From the NCBI RefSeq assembly GCF_012848475.1, contig NZ_CP051666.1, forward strand, positions 1,639,501 through 1,703,500: a DNA stretch of 64,000 bases, in the 5' to 3' direction. The first letter of the stretch is position 1. Each line of letters starts with the position of its first letter. Positions 19,276 to 28,732 of this stretch are shown here, piece by piece. The notes under the pieces are model-generated. The model worked only from the letters and a program-made list of their open reading frames with translations, did no database searches and was not told the origin of the DNA. Origin of the DNA: Marinobacterium sp. LSUCC0821 (lineage in GTDB: Bacteria > Pseudomonadota > Gammaproteobacteria > Pseudomonadales > Balneatricaceae). The position numbers and the translations under genes are program-made.

Positions 19276-20823
19276 TTATAACTGAGGACCAGCAGCAACA
19301 ATCTTCTCATCAACGCCATCGAACTTAGTGAAGTTGTTGACGAACTGAGAGATTAGATTAGCAGCGGTAGCATCGTAATCTTCGCCATTTGCCCAAGTGT
19401 TGCGTGGCACTAGTAGCTTGCTGTCGACACCATGAACTTCTGTTGGAACTTCAAGATTTAGACCAGGGATATTAGTTGTTGCAACATCTTTCAGGTAACC
19501 ATTCTGGATCGCACTAATAATTGCACGAGTCGTAGGAATGCTGAAACGATCGCCTGTACCGTAGCTACCGCCAGTCCAACCTGTATTCACTAGGTAAACA
19601 CGCGAACCAAAATCTTCGATACGTTTAATCAGAAGATCTGCGTACTCGCTTGGTGGACGTGGGAAGAACGGCGCACCAAAACATGTAGAGAAGGTCGACT
19701 TAATGCCGCCACCAGAACCCATCTCAGTAGAACCAACAAGCGCGGTGTAACCAGATAGGAAGTGATATGCAGCTGCCTCTTTGCTCAGGATAGAGACAGG
19801 AGGAAGAACGCCCGTTAAGTCACAGGTGAGGAAGATAATGTTATCTGGCTCGCCACCCTGGTTAGTCGCAGAACGCTTCTCAACATGATCGAGAGGGTAT
19901 GCACAACGGCCGTTTTCAGTCAGTGACGTATCGTTGTAATCAGCAGTACGACACTCATCCAACGTTACGTTCTCAACGATTGCGCCAAAACGGATAGCAT
20001 CCCAAATGATAGGTTCGTTTTTCTGGCTAAGATTGATTGTTTTAGCGTAACAACCACCCTCTAGGTTAAAGACAGAACCCTTGCCCCAGCCGTGCTCATC
20101 ATCACCGATCAAGTAACGAGATGGGTCTGCTGAAAGCGTTGTTTTACCTGTACCCGATAGACCGAAGAAAAGAGTCGTTGAACCATCTTCACCGATATTT
20201 GCAGAACAGTGCATAGGTAGCACGTCACGCTCAGGTAGAAGGAAGTTCTGCACAGAGAACATCGCCTTTTTCATCTCACCAGCGTAACGCATGCCAGCTA
20301 GAAGAACTTTACGTTGTGCGAAGTTTAGAATGACACAGCCATCAGAGTTAGTGCCGTCACGCTCAGGATCACATTCGAAACCTGCAGCGTTGATGATTTG
20401 CCACTCCTCTTTACCCTTAGGATTGTACTCACAAGGGCGGATGAAAAGGTTGAGACCAAAAAGATTCTGCCATGCAGTCTCTGTAGTCATCTGAACCGCT
20501 AGGTAGTTGTTAGCATCTGCACCAACATGAACCTCAGAGGTGTAAGACTCTTTTTCAGAGATGTAGGCTTCAACACGTGACCAAAGTGCGTCAAATTTAT
20601 CAGCATCGAAAGGACGGTTGATAGGACCCCAAGAGATTGCATCAGCAGTGCTAGGCTCCTGCACGATGAATCGATCCATTGGCGAGCGACCTGTGCGCTT
20701 ACCCGTGGTCACAACCAAAGCACCTGTATCAGCGAGCGTACCCTCGCCGCGACGAATTGCCGCTTCAATCAACTCCGCAGGAGTTAGATTCTTATGGTTC
20801 AACGAACCCATGTCTGTAGACAT
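19276..20823 (-). CDS. pckA: Phosphoenolpyruvate carboxykinase (ATP)
   Basis: Converts oxaloacetate to PEP for gluconeogenesis. The 515-residue protein has the kinase-1a loop GLSGTGKTT (221-229), the metal/nucleotide motif GDDEHGW (240-246), [12 protein letters not shown] near 44-55 and FEGSFG-region equivalents. ATG 20823 is preferred (AGGGA 7-8 bases upstream) over an in-frame TTG one codon earlier. It follows hslO at 189 bases, the same order as in E. coli, with two stem-loops in the leader. Its presence fits growth on organic acids, in line with the dctBD pair in this window. Confidence 0.97.
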   Translation of the reverse strand: MSTDMGSLNHKNLTPAELIEAAIRRGEGTLADTGALVVTTGKRTGRSPMDRFIVQEPSTADAISWGPINRPFDADKFDALWSRVEAYISEKESYTSEVHVGADANNYLAVQMTTETAWQNLFGLNLFIRPCEYNPKGKEEWQIINAAGFECDPERDGTNSDGCVILNFAQRKVLLAGMRYAGEMKKAMFSVQNFLLPERDVLPMHCSANIGEDGSTTLFFGLSGTGKTTLSADPSRYLIGDDEHGWGKGSVFNLEGGCYAKTINLSQKNEPIIWDAIRFGAIVENVTLDECRTADYNDTSLTENGRCAYPLDHVEKRSATNQGGEPDNIIFLTCDLTGVLPPVSILSKEAAAYHFLSGYTALVGSTEMGSGGGIKSTFSTCFGAPFFPRPPSEYADLLIKRIEDFGSRVYLVNTGWTGGSYGTGDRFSIPTTRAIISAIQNGYLKDVATTNIPGLNLEVPTEVHGVDSKLLVPRNTWANGEDYDATAANLISQFVNNFTKFDGVDEKIVAAGPQL

Positions 20824-20950
20824 CAATGTTCCCTTTGGGGCTACTGCCCTCTAATTTCTGTAGGCCTTGCCAGACATCCGAAGATTCTGACTGCGAAAAC
20901 TAATAGTTTTTATATGGCTAGTGCGTTTAAACGACTGGCTCTTATTGTTA

Positions 20951-21005
20951 TGTGGGATCAAGTAATTATCCCACAACCTATTAGGAGGACATAGAGCCTC
21001 CTAAT
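20951..21005. promoter_or_regulatory. Two tandem stem-loops between hslO and pckA
   Basis: Stem 1 is TGTGGGAT (20951-20958) with ATCCCACA (20968-20975). Stem 2 is ATTAGGAGG (20980-20988) with CCTCCTAAT (20997-21005). Neither is followed by a U-tract, so they are not standard terminators. They could stabilise the hslO 3' end or act in the pckA leader. Confidence 0.5.
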
Positions 21006-21011
21006 TAGATA

Positions 21012-21890
21012 TTAGTGTAATGAAGTGTTCTCGCTTAACGCTCCATCATTGTGAAACAGCGCTTTGATATCAGCAGAATCAAAGCTGTAAACCTTATTAC
21101 AGAAGTGACAAGCTGTTTCAACAGCACCGCCCTGCTCTTCTGCTACTTGTAGCAGCTCCTCTTCGCTCATCATCTGCAACGCATTAGCACTGCGCTGGCG
21201 TGAACATGGGCAGTGGAACTTCACCGGATCAGACTCAATCAAACGAACCTGTTCTTCATGGAAAAGACGGTAAAGAATAGTCTCATTATCAAGCTCTAGT
21301 AGCTCTTCTGCCGTCAGTGTGCTGGCAAGTGTAGCGATATGTTCCCAATCTGAGTCGCCGCTCTGTGCTGCTGGCAACACCTGCACCAACATACCTGCAG
21401 CCTTAGTTGCAGATGCAGCAAGATGAATCTGCGTTGGTAGCTGTTCAGACTGTTTGAAGTAGCTCTCTAGACACTCAGCAAGTGTCGCGCCCTCCATAGG
21501 CACAACACCCTGATAACGCTGCCCGCCATCTGGCTCGATAGTGAGCGCCATACGGCCATTCTCAAATAGCTGATCAAAACGATCTTCAGGCACAGCGTGC
21601 CCCTCTTCAAAACGAGCAACAGCACGCACCTGCTGATTGTGATCGACCTCGGCCATCAGAAGACGAAGATCGCCTTCACCCTGAGCCTGAAGTGAGATAC
21701 GCCCTTCAATCTTAAGGTTCGAACCCAGCAGCGCTACAGCTGCAAGTAGTTCACCTAGAAGTTTTTGAATAGAGGCTGGGTAGTTGGCGTGCTCAGTCGC
21801 TTCAAGAAAACTCTTATCTAGACCAACCATCACAGCGCGAACATCTGCGCCATCAAAAAGGAGACGTTGAATTTGATCTGAAGAGCTCAT
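21012..21890 (-). CDS. hslO: Hsp33 redox-regulated chaperone
   Basis: A 292-residue cytoplasmic holdase switched on by oxidation. The C-terminal zinc module is intact: CPCSRQR near residue 227 and CHFCNKVY near 260 (Cys-x-Cys and Cys-x2-Cys). The N-terminal domain starts SDQIQRLLFDGADVRA, typical of the family. It lies downstream of hslR on the same strand, as in E. coli. Confidence 0.96.
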   Translation of the reverse strand: MSSSDQIQRLLFDGADVRAVMVGLDKSFLEATEHANYPASIQKLLGELLAAVALLGSNLKIEGRISLQAQGEGDLRLLMAEVDHNQQVRAVARFEEGHAVPEDRFDQLFENGRMALTIEPDGGQRYQGVVPMEGATLAECLESYFKQSEQLPTQIHLAASATKAAGMLVQVLPAAQSGDSDWEHIATLASTLTAEELLELDNETILYRLFHEEQVRLIESDPVKFHCPCSRQRSANALQMMSEEELLQVAEEQGGAVETACHFCNKVYSFDSADIKALFHNDGALSENTSLH

Positions 21891-21946
21891 TGAAAACCTA
21901 CTGAATGAATTGAGGGTGCATATTCTACCCTGTTTGAAATGATTTT

Positions 21947-22327
21947 TTAATCTCGAAGGTAGCCCTTAACACGCAACAATTCACGGCGGCTCTTTTTGTT
22001 TGGACGCGAGTCTGGTCCAGAGCCCAACTGCTTGCGCATCTCCGCAGCAGTTTCACGTTTATTCTGGCTCTGCTCAGTCTCTTTATAGAGTTTTTGTGCT
22101 TCGGGCGCGCCGCGACGTTGGTCAGATAAAGCGATCACTTCGATCTCTTTCTCGTCATACCCTTGGCGAATTTGAAGGTGCGCACCAATCTCTACAGACT
22201 TGCTGCACTTGGCTCGCTGACCGTTATAGTGCACCTTGCCACCCTCGATCATCTCTTTTGCTAAACCACGAGTCTTATAAAAACGCGCAGCCCAAAGCCA
22301 CTTATCTAAACGAACACCTTCACTCAT
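21947..22327 (-). CDS. hslR: Hsp15, ribosome-associated S4-domain protein
   Basis: A 126-residue protein with an N-terminal S4 RNA-binding domain (VRLDKWLWAARFYKTR and GGKVHYNGQRAK) and a basic C-terminal tail ending in RRELLRVKGYLRD. The family binds free 50S subunits carrying nascent chains after heat shock. Its ATG overlaps the yrfG stop (ATGA), so the two are translationally coupled. Confidence 0.95.
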   Translation of the reverse strand: MSEGVRLDKWLWAARFYKTRGLAKEMIEGGKVHYNGQRAKCSKSVEIGAHLQIRQGYDEKEIEVIALSDQRRGAPEAQKLYKETEQSQNKRETAAEMRKQLGSGPDSRPNKKSRRELLRVKGYLRD

Positions 22328-22986
22328 TGGTGAACCATTACCTCATTAAAATCATTGATCGACATAAAATCGCAATCACTCATATCACGGGGCGGAAGCT
22401 TCAGATCGGGCTGATCAATCGTCAGCAGATGCTTAATGCCAAAGTCATGCGCCGATTGCAGCACTGGCAGACTATCATCTACCATTAACGTTCTTTGCGG
22501 ATCAAATGGCTCATGCGTCATGAGCGTTTCCCAAAATAGCTGAGACTCTTTTGGGTAGCCATAATCGTGCGAGCTAATAACGCCCTGCACCTCATCAGCC
22601 AGATTTGTCCTAGAAAACTTAAGATCAACACCGGCACGATGAGAGTTAGTCACAATAAGAACTCGCTTACCGCTCTTTCTAAGCCACGCCAAAAATTCAG
22701 GAACGGAGTGGCGATAAGCGATCTTATCCGCAACCTCCTTTTTCAACTCGGCAATCGGTAGCTGGAACCTTTCACTCCAGTAGTCAAAACAGTACCAATT
22801 CAGTGTGCCCTGCTCTTCCATGATATTGGAGATAATATGCTGCTTCGCCGCCTCGACATCGATCTTATTAATCTCAGCATAACGCACCGGGAGAAACTCT
22901 AACCAAAAATACGAATCGAAATGGAGATCCAGCAAAGTACCATCCATATCCAAGAAGACAGTATCGATCTCTTGCCATTGAAGCAT
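22324..22986 (-). CDS. yrfG: HAD-family hydrolase, GMP/IMP nucleotidase YrfG-like
   Basis: A 220-residue HAD phosphatase with motif I FLDMDGTLLDL (nucleophile Asp13, general acid Asp15), motif II IVTNSHRAG, and motif IV MVDDSLPVL. E. coli YrfG dephosphorylates GMP and IMP; the substrate is inferred from order (nudE, yrfG, hslR, hslO, pckA) and similarity in length. It diverges from nudE. Confidence 0.88.
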   Translation of the reverse strand: MLQWQEIDTVFLDMDGTLLDLHFDSYFWLEFLPVRYAEINKIDVEAAKQHIISNIMEEQGTLNWYCFDYWSERFQLPIAELKKEVADKIAYRHSVPEFLAWLRKSGKRVLIVTNSHRAGVDLKFSRTNLADEVQGVISSHDYGYPKESQLFWETLMTHEPFDPQRTLMVDDSLPVLQSAHDFGIKHLLTIDQPDLKLPPRDMSDCDFMSINDFNEVMVHQ

Positions 22987-23027
22987 AATCAGGGAACACT
23001 CTTGTTAAACATTCATTGGATCCCAGT

Positions 23028-23576
23028 ATGCCCACCAAACCAGAAATTTTGAAGGTAAGTCGACCTGAGAAGAGTCGTCTATTTCATGTTGAGCAGCTGG
23101 ATCTAAAATTTAGCAACGGTGCCGAGCGTCAATTTGAACGGCTAGTAACTCCGGCACTGGGGGCCGTCATGGTCGTTGCCATAGATGATCAGCAGCGTAT
23201 GGTCCTAATTCGTGAGTACGCCGCGGGTCTTGATGAATACGTACTCACCTTCCCAAAAGGATTAGTCGATCCCGGAGAAACAGTGAGTGAAGCTGCAAAC
23301 CGCGAACTTCAAGAGGAGGCAGGCTTTGGTGCAAAACACCTAAACCCTATTAAGACGATGAGTGCTGCCCCCAACTACATGGGCCACATGCTAGACGTTG
23401 TAATTGCACAAGATCTCTACGAGAGCAGACTCGAAGGGGATGAACCAGAGCCTTTGGAGGTGGTGCTAATCCCGCTAACAGAGGTAGAGCGCCTAGCCAT
23501 GGATCCTGAATTTCACGAGGGCAGAGCCATCGCCGCTATGTTCATTGCACGACAATGGCTTGCTAACAATAGCTAA
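23028..23576 (+). CDS. nudE: ADP compounds hydrolase NudE
   Basis: A 182-residue Nudix hydrolase acting on ADP-ribose, NADH and Ap3A in E. coli. The Nudix box is complete: GLVDPGETVSEAANRELQEE followed by AGF. The N-terminal EILKVSRPEKSRLFHVEQLDLKF aligns with the NudE pattern. ATG 23028 is chosen; an in-frame TTG four codons upstream is less likely. The ribosome site is weak (GGA, 7-base spacing). Confidence 0.93.
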   Translation: MPTKPEILKVSRPEKSRLFHVEQLDLKFSNGAERQFERLVTPALGAVMVVAIDDQQRMVLIREYAAGLDEYVLTFPKGLVDPGETVSEAANRELQEEAGFGAKHLNPIKTMSAAPNYMGHMLDVVIAQDLYESRLEGDEPEPLEVVLIPLTEVERLAMDPEFHEGRAIAAMFIARQWLANNS

Positions 23577-23584
23577 ATAGCCGC

Positions 23585-23866
23585 TTATTCCGCAGCCTTA
23601 CACGCCAGAGTTCCAGCCGCTATCGTGCGCTCCACCTTAGCTGCAAATGCTTCATCACTCATGTTGTGAGTCATAATTTTACGCACTTCAAGATCATCAA
23701 AACGTTCATGCACGTAATCTGTTAAACAAGCACAACGCGCCTCTGTTGCGCCCGATGCAATACAGCCCTGCAAAAAAGGCTCATAGGTTTTCGAACCGAA
23801 ATAGTTCACACGAACAAGATAGATAGCACCAAAAACAACCGCCACCCAGAGAAGTACTTTTGACAT
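23585..23866 (-). CDS. Small Cys-containing membrane-anchored protein, unknown
   Basis: A 93-residue protein I do not recognise. Residues 3-20 form one hydrophobic helix, either an anchor or a signal peptide. The rest is polar with four cysteines (35, 45, 47, 89), which could form two disulfides if exported. It ends 8 bases from the nudE stop on the opposite strand. No operon partner is seen. Codon use looks like its neighbours, and the frame has a clean ATG. Confidence 0.6.
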   Translation of the reverse strand: MSKVLLWVAVVFGAIYLVRVNYFGSKTYEPFLQGCIASGATEARCACLTDYVHERFDDLEVRKIMTHNMSDEAFAAKVERTIAAGTLACKAAE

Positions 23867-24093
23867 CGATACGCCTTGTAATCAGAAGTTAAGTCACCAT
23901 TGTAAGGATATGGGCAGAGTGATCCAACAATCTTTAGTTGCAGTATCACTCGAACCAAACTGAAAGCGCTAAAGACATTACTTTTTGTACCGTTTATTGA
24001 GTTACAAAGGGTGTTATGATTGCGCGACTGATTTATGAGTGGTTGTAATAACAGCCCCTCAAACTTTTAAAACTCAAGAACATGGAGTGAATA

Positions 24094-24678
24094 ATGAGCT
24101 TTGAACTACCTGCTCTGCCATACGCAAAAGACGCTCTAGAGCCACACATCTCTGCTGAGACTCTAGACTTCCACCACGGCAAACACCACAACACTTACGT
24201 TGTTAAGCTAAACGGCCTAGTACCTGGTACTGAGTTCGAAGGTAAATCTCTAGAAGAGATCATCAAAACTGCTCCAGCAGGTGGCGTATTTAACAACGCT
24301 GCGCAGGTTTGGAACCACACGTTCTACTGGAACTGTCTATCACCAAACGGTGGCGGTGCACCAACTGGCGCGATTGCTGATGCGATCAACGCTAAATGGG
24401 GCTCATTCGACAAGTTCAAAGAAGAACTTAACGACAAAGCAGTTAACAACTTCGGTTCTTCATGGACTTGGTTGGTTAAAAACGCTGACGGTTCACTAGA
24501 GATCGTTAACACTAGTAACGCAGGCACTCCAATGACTAACGGTCAGACTGCAATCCTAACTGTTGACCTTTGGGAACACGCTTACTACATCGATTACCGT
24601 AACGTGCGTCCAGACTACCTAAACGGTTTCTGGTCACTAGTTAACTGGGAATTTGCAAACGCTAACCTAGCGGCTTAA
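24094..24678 (+). CDS. sodB: Iron superoxide dismutase
   Basis: Cytoplasmic Fe-type SOD, 194 residues. Metal ligands are His27, His75, Asp158 and His162. The Gln in NNAAQVWNHTFYWN near residue 71 is the marker of Fe rather than Mn enzymes. A GGAG-type ribosome site (ATGGAGTGAATA) precedes the ATG. It is a single gene behind a 227-base intergenic region with a strong terminator. Codons are strongly biased, as expected of a highly expressed gene. Confidence 0.97.
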   Translation: MSFELPALPYAKDALEPHISAETLDFHHGKHHNTYVVKLNGLVPGTEFEGKSLEEIIKTAPAGGVFNNAAQVWNHTFYWNCLSPNGGGAPTGAIADAINAKWGSFDKFKEELNDKAVNNFGSSWTWLVKNADGSLEIVNTSNAGTPMTNGQTAILTVDLWEHAYYIDYRNVRPDYLNGFWSLVNWEFANANLAA

Positions 24679-24690
24679 TTGCAACGATCT

Positions 24691-24720
24691 AAAAAAGCCC
24701 ATCCTTTGATGGGCTTTTTT
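24691..24720. terminator. Bidirectional terminator of sodB and tesA
   Basis: AAAAAAGCCCATC pairs with GATGGGCTTTTTT around a 4-base loop. It lies between the convergent sodB and tesA. Confidence 0.93.
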
Positions 24721-24724
24721 GTCT

Positions 24725-25342
24725 CTACCGAATTACATCTGCAAGCACCTGCCACACAGTACCCAGGATCTTCGGTTGCGCCTCTGCCGTTGGATGTAGC
24801 CCATCAGCCTGCATTAAAGACCAGTTATCAGCCACTCCCTCTAGCAAAAAGGGTACCAGTGGAGCTTCAAATGTTTCCGCAAGCTTAGGAAAGAGGTTAA
24901 AAAAATTGTCGGTATACCGTGGGCCGTAGTTAGGGGGCAAACGAATGCCAACCACGACTAACTGGGCACCACTCGCCTGCACAGTCTCAGCCAATTTTGC
25001 GAGATTGGCTTCAATGATTTGCAACGGCATACCCCGTAAACCATCGTTAGCCCCCAACTCCAAAACTACCCACTGGGGCTCATGTAAATCCAGTAGATCC
25101 GGCAAACGAGCAAGACCCCCTGATGTTGTTTCACCACTGACACTCGCGTTAACCACCTCAAAAGCGAGTCCCTCTTCTTGAACTCGTTGTGCAAGAAGAT
25201 CGACCCAACCCTGGCCTGGCTCCAAGCCATAGCCGGCAGAGAGACTGTCACCAAACACCATGACTCCCGACGCTTGAACCGAGTAAGGAGAGAGCGCAAT
25301 AAACGCAGATAAAAGCAGCGCTTTAAAACTAAAATTGAACAT
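24725..25342 (-). CDS. tesA: Periplasmic lysophospholipase/thioesterase I
   Basis: A 205-residue SGNH/GDSL esterase. It has a signal peptide (about residues 1-25), the nucleophile block VFGDSLSAGYG (Ser33), LELGANDGLRG (block III) and DGLHP (block V with the Asp-His pair). E. coli TesA acts on acyl-CoA, lysophospholipids and esters. It diverges from ybbA-ybbP, the same arrangement as in E. coli. ATG 25342 is preferred over the preceding in-frame TTG. Confidence 0.93.
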   Translation of the reverse strand: MFNFSFKALLLSAFIALSPYSVQASGVMVFGDSLSAGYGLEPGQGWVDLLAQRVQEEGLAFEVVNASVSGETTSGGLARLPDLLDLHEPQWVVLELGANDGLRGMPLQIIEANLAKLAETVQASGAQLVVVGIRLPPNYGPRYTDNFFNLFPKLAETFEAPLVPFLLEGVADNWSLMQADGLHPTAEAQPKILGTVWQVLADVIR

Positions 25343-25463
25343 CAACCTAACCTGATTTTTTTAAATTCACGTACACTAAAAAGTGACTAATATCTGATAC
25401 CGATTAAGGTTCATGTTAGATCAGCGTGGCAGGATATCCCATCACTTTTAATTAGGAGTCATT

Positions 25464-26147
25464 ATGAACAACCCTCGCGTCCTACTTGAGGCGAAGAAGC
25501 TAGCCAAGCAATTCAATCAAGGTGAGCGAAAAGTTGAACTCTTTAATGACCTAAACCTCAAGATTCATGCGGGCGAAACGGTAGCCATCATTGGTAAATC
25601 AGGAGCCGGCAAGTCAACGCTTCTAAGCCTTTTGGCTGGGCTCGATACCGCCTCAAGTGGCACCGTGGAATTTGCCGGCGAAGGGCTAGAGACTCTGAGC
25701 GATGCTGAGCGAGCAAAACTGCGCGCGGAGAAGATTGCCTTTATTTTTCAATCCTTCCATCTGCTGCCAGAGCTCAACGCGTTGGATAATGTGGCACTTC
25801 CACTCGAAATCAGGCAGCAGGCAGATAGTGAAACGACCGCATCGCATTGGCTCAAAGTTGTCGGTTTAGAGAATCGCCTGGATCACTACCCCTCTGAACT
25901 ATCTGGTGGTGAACAACAGCGCGTTGCAATTGCCCGTGCATTTGCCGGTAACCCAGAGATTCTGTTTGCTGATGAACCGACCGGCAACCTGGATGAGGCG
26001 ACCGGAGCCGCCGTTGTTGAGCAGCTATTTGAACTGAATAAAGCACAGGGTACGACTCTCATTTTGATTACCCACGATCGCGAGTTGGCAGCCAAATGCC
26101 AACGCCGCCTCACTCTGGCTAACGGCTCAATTGAGGAGCTGCTATGA
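25464..26147 (+). CDS. ybbA: ABC transporter ATP-binding protein YbbA (MacB/LolD type)
   Basis: A 227-residue ATPase with Walker A GKSGAGKST (about 43-51), signature LSGGEQQRV and Walker B ILFADEP, followed by GNLDE, typical of the LolD/MacB branch. AGGAG lies 5 bases before the ATG. Its stop overlaps the ybbP start by 4 bases, so they form one unit. The natural substrate is not established; divergence from tesA suggests an envelope-lipid link. Confidence 0.92.
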   Translation: MNNPRVLLEAKKLAKQFNQGERKVELFNDLNLKIHAGETVAIIGKSGAGKSTLLSLLAGLDTASSGTVEFAGEGLETLSDAERAKLRAEKIAFIFQSFHLLPELNALDNVALPLEIRQQADSETTASHWLKVVGLENRLDHYPSELSGGEQQRVAIARAFAGNPEILFADEPTGNLDEATGAAVVEQLFELNKAQGTTLILITHDRELAAKCQRRLTLANGSIEELL

Positions 26148-28618
26148 GCTCAGCTGTAAGCCGAATAGGTTACCGCCAATTTCGAGCGCAACTCCGCACG
26201 GTAGAGTGGCGGGTGCTAATGATAGCTGCCCTTTTGGCCGTGACTCTCACCTCCTTTTTAAGTGTTGTCAGCAATCGCATGGAGGCAGGCCTGCTGCGCG
26301 AAAGTGCTGCAGTTCTGGGATCAGATCTACAGCTGACTTCCAGCCGCCCTATAGAGCCTACTCGAATAGAGCGCGCTAAGGCGTTAGGGTTAACAACAAC
26401 CAGCGTGATTCAGTTTCCAACCATGCTAGGTGCTGGTGACAAAATGCTGCTCTCTTCAGCACGTGTCGTCTCGGCACCCTACCCTCTGCGCGGGGAGATG
26501 GTGACACAACCTGCTTCCTCTCTAAGCTTGCCAGAACCCGGCACCACATGGGTTGAGCCACGCATTCTGTCTCAACTAGGAATCAAGATCGGTGACAGCG
26601 TTCAATTTGGCTATGCCGATCTTAAGGTCACCGCAGAACTACTCAGTTCACCCGATCGTGGCTCAGGCTTTAACTCACTGAACCCTCATATCATCGTTAA
26701 CCATGCCGACCTTGAACGAAGCGCCGTACTGGCACCCGGATCTCGCGCAGCATTTCGACTTTTGATAGCCGGGGACGAGAGCAACGTTGCGAACTATGAA
26801 AAAGAGATACGCGCCACGCTAACCAGTAACGAGCGCATTCTATCGCTTGTTAATGATCAGCCAGTGACAGGTAATGCGTTAGCGACTGGCTTGGGCTATT
26901 TACGCCTAAGCGCAATGACCACCCTACTGCTGGCATCGCTTACTATATTGCTAGCTCTAAGACGCTTTGGGCAGGCTCAATTGAGCAGAAGCGCGCTCTT
27001 AATGAGTCTTGGGATGGCGCCGACTACACTCATCAAACTCTACTTGTGGCAACTGACACTGGCCGCAACCATCATTGCGATTGTCGGTACAACCCTAGGG
27101 ACTGGCTTGGCAGCAGTAGCCAATATGTGGTTGGCAGATCTGCTTCCACAAGCGCTTCCGAGTGCAGACCTCTACAGCTACTTTATTGGTGCTGGATTGG
27201 GCTATGCGATGCTGATTTTGCTAGGCATTCCACCGGTACTTCAGCAAGCAGGCGTATCAGTTGCCCAACTTCTTCGAGCGGATAGCGAGATCAAAACCAC
27301 CCGTTCAGCGTTTGCTATTAACGCACTGAGTTTGACCTTATTAGCGCTGGTGCTACTCGCATTTCTGGGTGCGCCGGTGGCAGCCGCTATCATGCTGGGT
27401 GTTCTAGCTATCAGCGGCATTCTATTTGGCTGGCTTGCCCAATGGTTACTGCACACTCTGGGCCACAAACTCAGCAAACGCATCCGCTTGGGTCGCCTTT
27501 TGCGCATGCGCTTTAAACAGCAGCGTCGTTGGCACCGTCTTCAAGCGGGCGTGATGGTGCTATTGCTTATGCTCATTAGTGTGATGTGGGTTGCGCGTGA
27601 AGATCTTCTGAAAAGCTGGGCAGCACAGTTTCCAGAGGATACGCCAAACTACTTTGCTATCAATATTCAGGATTGGCAGAAACCAGAGCTGGATCAATTC
27701 CTCTCAGAGAGGTCTATCAAGGCTGAACTTTCGCCGATGATTAGGGGGCGTGTTACAGAGCTAAATGACCAACCCATTAAGAGTCAGTTGAACGACGCAC
27801 AACAGGATCACAACTCACTGCGCCGTGAACTTAATTTAACTTACAGCGCCACTCTGCCAGGTCACAACCAGCTCATCCAAGGTAAGTGGTGGAGCAGTGA
27901 CACTAGCCAAGAGATCTCAATTGAGCGTGAGATGTTTGAGGCATTGGGGCTAAAGCTCGGGGATAAATTAGGCTTCGATATTGGCGGGCGCAAGGTTACC
28001 GCTGAGATCACCAGCGTTCGTAGTTTGGAGTGGACCTCTTTTCGCCCTAACTTCTACATCATCTTCTCGCCGGGTGCTCTAACGGCAATGCCGGCGACCT
28101 ACATTACCAGCTTCAATCTGGAAGAGAGTTCACGTCACTATGCAGTAGAGCTGCTTCGTCAATTTCCATCCCTTACATTGATAGACATCGATCAGATGCT
28201 GGAACAGCTATCAGGTTGGCTGACGCGCTTGGCAGAGAGCTCGACTCTAGTCCTCCAGCTGACACTCGGCTCCGGTTTGATTCTTGTGACAGTTACACTG
28301 CTGCAAGCCCTCGATCAGCGACGTATCGAAGTGGCTCTTTTGCAAACCTTAGGTGCTAACGCAAAAGAGACCAAACAGCTCGATCTTTTGGAGTTTGGCC
28401 TACTCGGCTTGGTTTGTGGCTTCCTGGCAGTCTTCAGCGCGGAATCTACTTTGGCCGCGATTCATCACTTCGTTTTGAAGCTTGAACCGACGCTACATGT
28501 AGAGCTCTGGATTGCACTACCTGTTGTCTCAGCACTGCTGTTCATTCTCATCGGCTCGTTACTGCGCTCACCATTAAAAATCGAGCAGTGTTATCAAATA
28601 CTTAAGTCTGGTGGCTGA
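26144..28618 (+). CDS. ybbP: FtsX-type ABC permease YbbP
   Basis: An 824-residue inner-membrane permease. It has an N-terminal helix, a large periplasmic domain (about residues 45-245), clustered helices at about 255-450, a second periplasmic domain, and C-terminal helices near 700-815. Two FtsX domains are present, including GTTLGTGLAAVANMWLADLL and the C-terminal ALLQTLGANAKETKQLDLLE. It partners YbbA. Length agrees with the family at about 800 residues. Confidence 0.9.
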   Translation: MSSAVSRIGYRQFRAQLRTVEWRVLMIAALLAVTLTSFLSVVSNRMEAGLLRESAAVLGSDLQLTSSRPIEPTRIERAKALGLTTTSVIQFPTMLGAGDKMLLSSARVVSAPYPLRGEMVTQPASSLSLPEPGTTWVEPRILSQLGIKIGDSVQFGYADLKVTAELLSSPDRGSGFNSLNPHIIVNHADLERSAVLAPGSRAAFRLLIAGDESNVANYEKEIRATLTSNERILSLVNDQPVTGNALATGLGYLRLSAMTTLLLASLTILLALRRFGQAQLSRSALLMSLGMAPTTLIKLYLWQLTLAATIIAIVGTTLGTGLAAVANMWLADLLPQALPSADLYSYFIGAGLGYAMLILLGIPPVLQQAGVSVAQLLRADSEIKTTRSAFAINALSLTLLALVLLAFLGAPVAAAIMLGVLAISGILFGWLAQWLLHTLGHKLSKRIRLGRLLRMRFKQQRRWHRLQAGVMVLLLMLISVMWVAREDLLKSWAAQFPEDTPNYFAINIQDWQKPELDQFLSERSIKAELSPMIRGRVTELNDQPIKSQLNDAQQDHNSLRRELNLTYSATLPGHNQLIQGKWWSSDTSQEISIEREMFEALGLKLGDKLGFDIGGRKVTAEITSVRSLEWTSFRPNFYIIFSPGALTAMPATYITSFNLEESSRHYAVELLRQFPSLTLIDIDQMLEQLSGWLTRLAESSTLVLQLTLGSGLILVTVTLLQALDQRRIEVALLQTLGANAKETKQLDLLEFGLLGLVCGFLAVFSAESTLAAIHHFVLKLEPTLHVELWIALPVVSALLFILIGSLLRSPLKIEQCYQILKSGG

Positions 28619-28629
28619 TACCTAAGGGT

Positions 28630-28668
28630 TAAATGACACTAATTCCACCTAAGGAGTAGTGTCATTTA
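28630..28668. repeat. Perfect inverted repeat downstream of ybbP
   Basis: TAAATGACACTA (28630-28641) pairs with TAGTGTCATTTA (28657-28668), a 12-bp stem around a 15-base loop. No U-tract follows. The heptamer CCTAAGG occurs just before it (28621-28627) and again inside the loop (28648-28654). It could be a transcript-end stem-loop for ybbP or an operator for the small gene downstream. Confidence 0.6.
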
Positions 28669-28699
28669 GGGAGCAAAGTGTTTAAAATGCGCTCAAAAT

Positions 28700-28713
28700 T
28701 TGATCTAGATCAA
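28700..28713. promoter_or_regulatory. Perfect FNR/ANR/CRP-family palindrome
   Basis: TTGATCTAGATCAA matches the FNR consensus TTGAT-N4-ATCAA at all ten fixed positions and is fully palindromic. It lies 19 bases before the ATG of the 41-residue gene. At that distance a class II activation start would fall inside the gene, so repression or an atypical promoter is more likely. Confidence 0.7.
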
Positions 28714-28732
28714 TCTTTTTGAGGAGCTAAAC

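Noticed and set aside
23867-24093. Fur or sigma-70 site in the sodB upstream region
   Set aside because: TATGAT at 24015-24020 is visible, but no -35 hexamer stands at a normal distance and no Fur box is recognisable. No gene is seen in this stretch.
26131-26379. Alternative frame at the ybbA-ybbP junction
   Set aside because: It overlaps both genes; the 4-base ybbA/ybbP overlap with full-length FtsX-type product explains the region.
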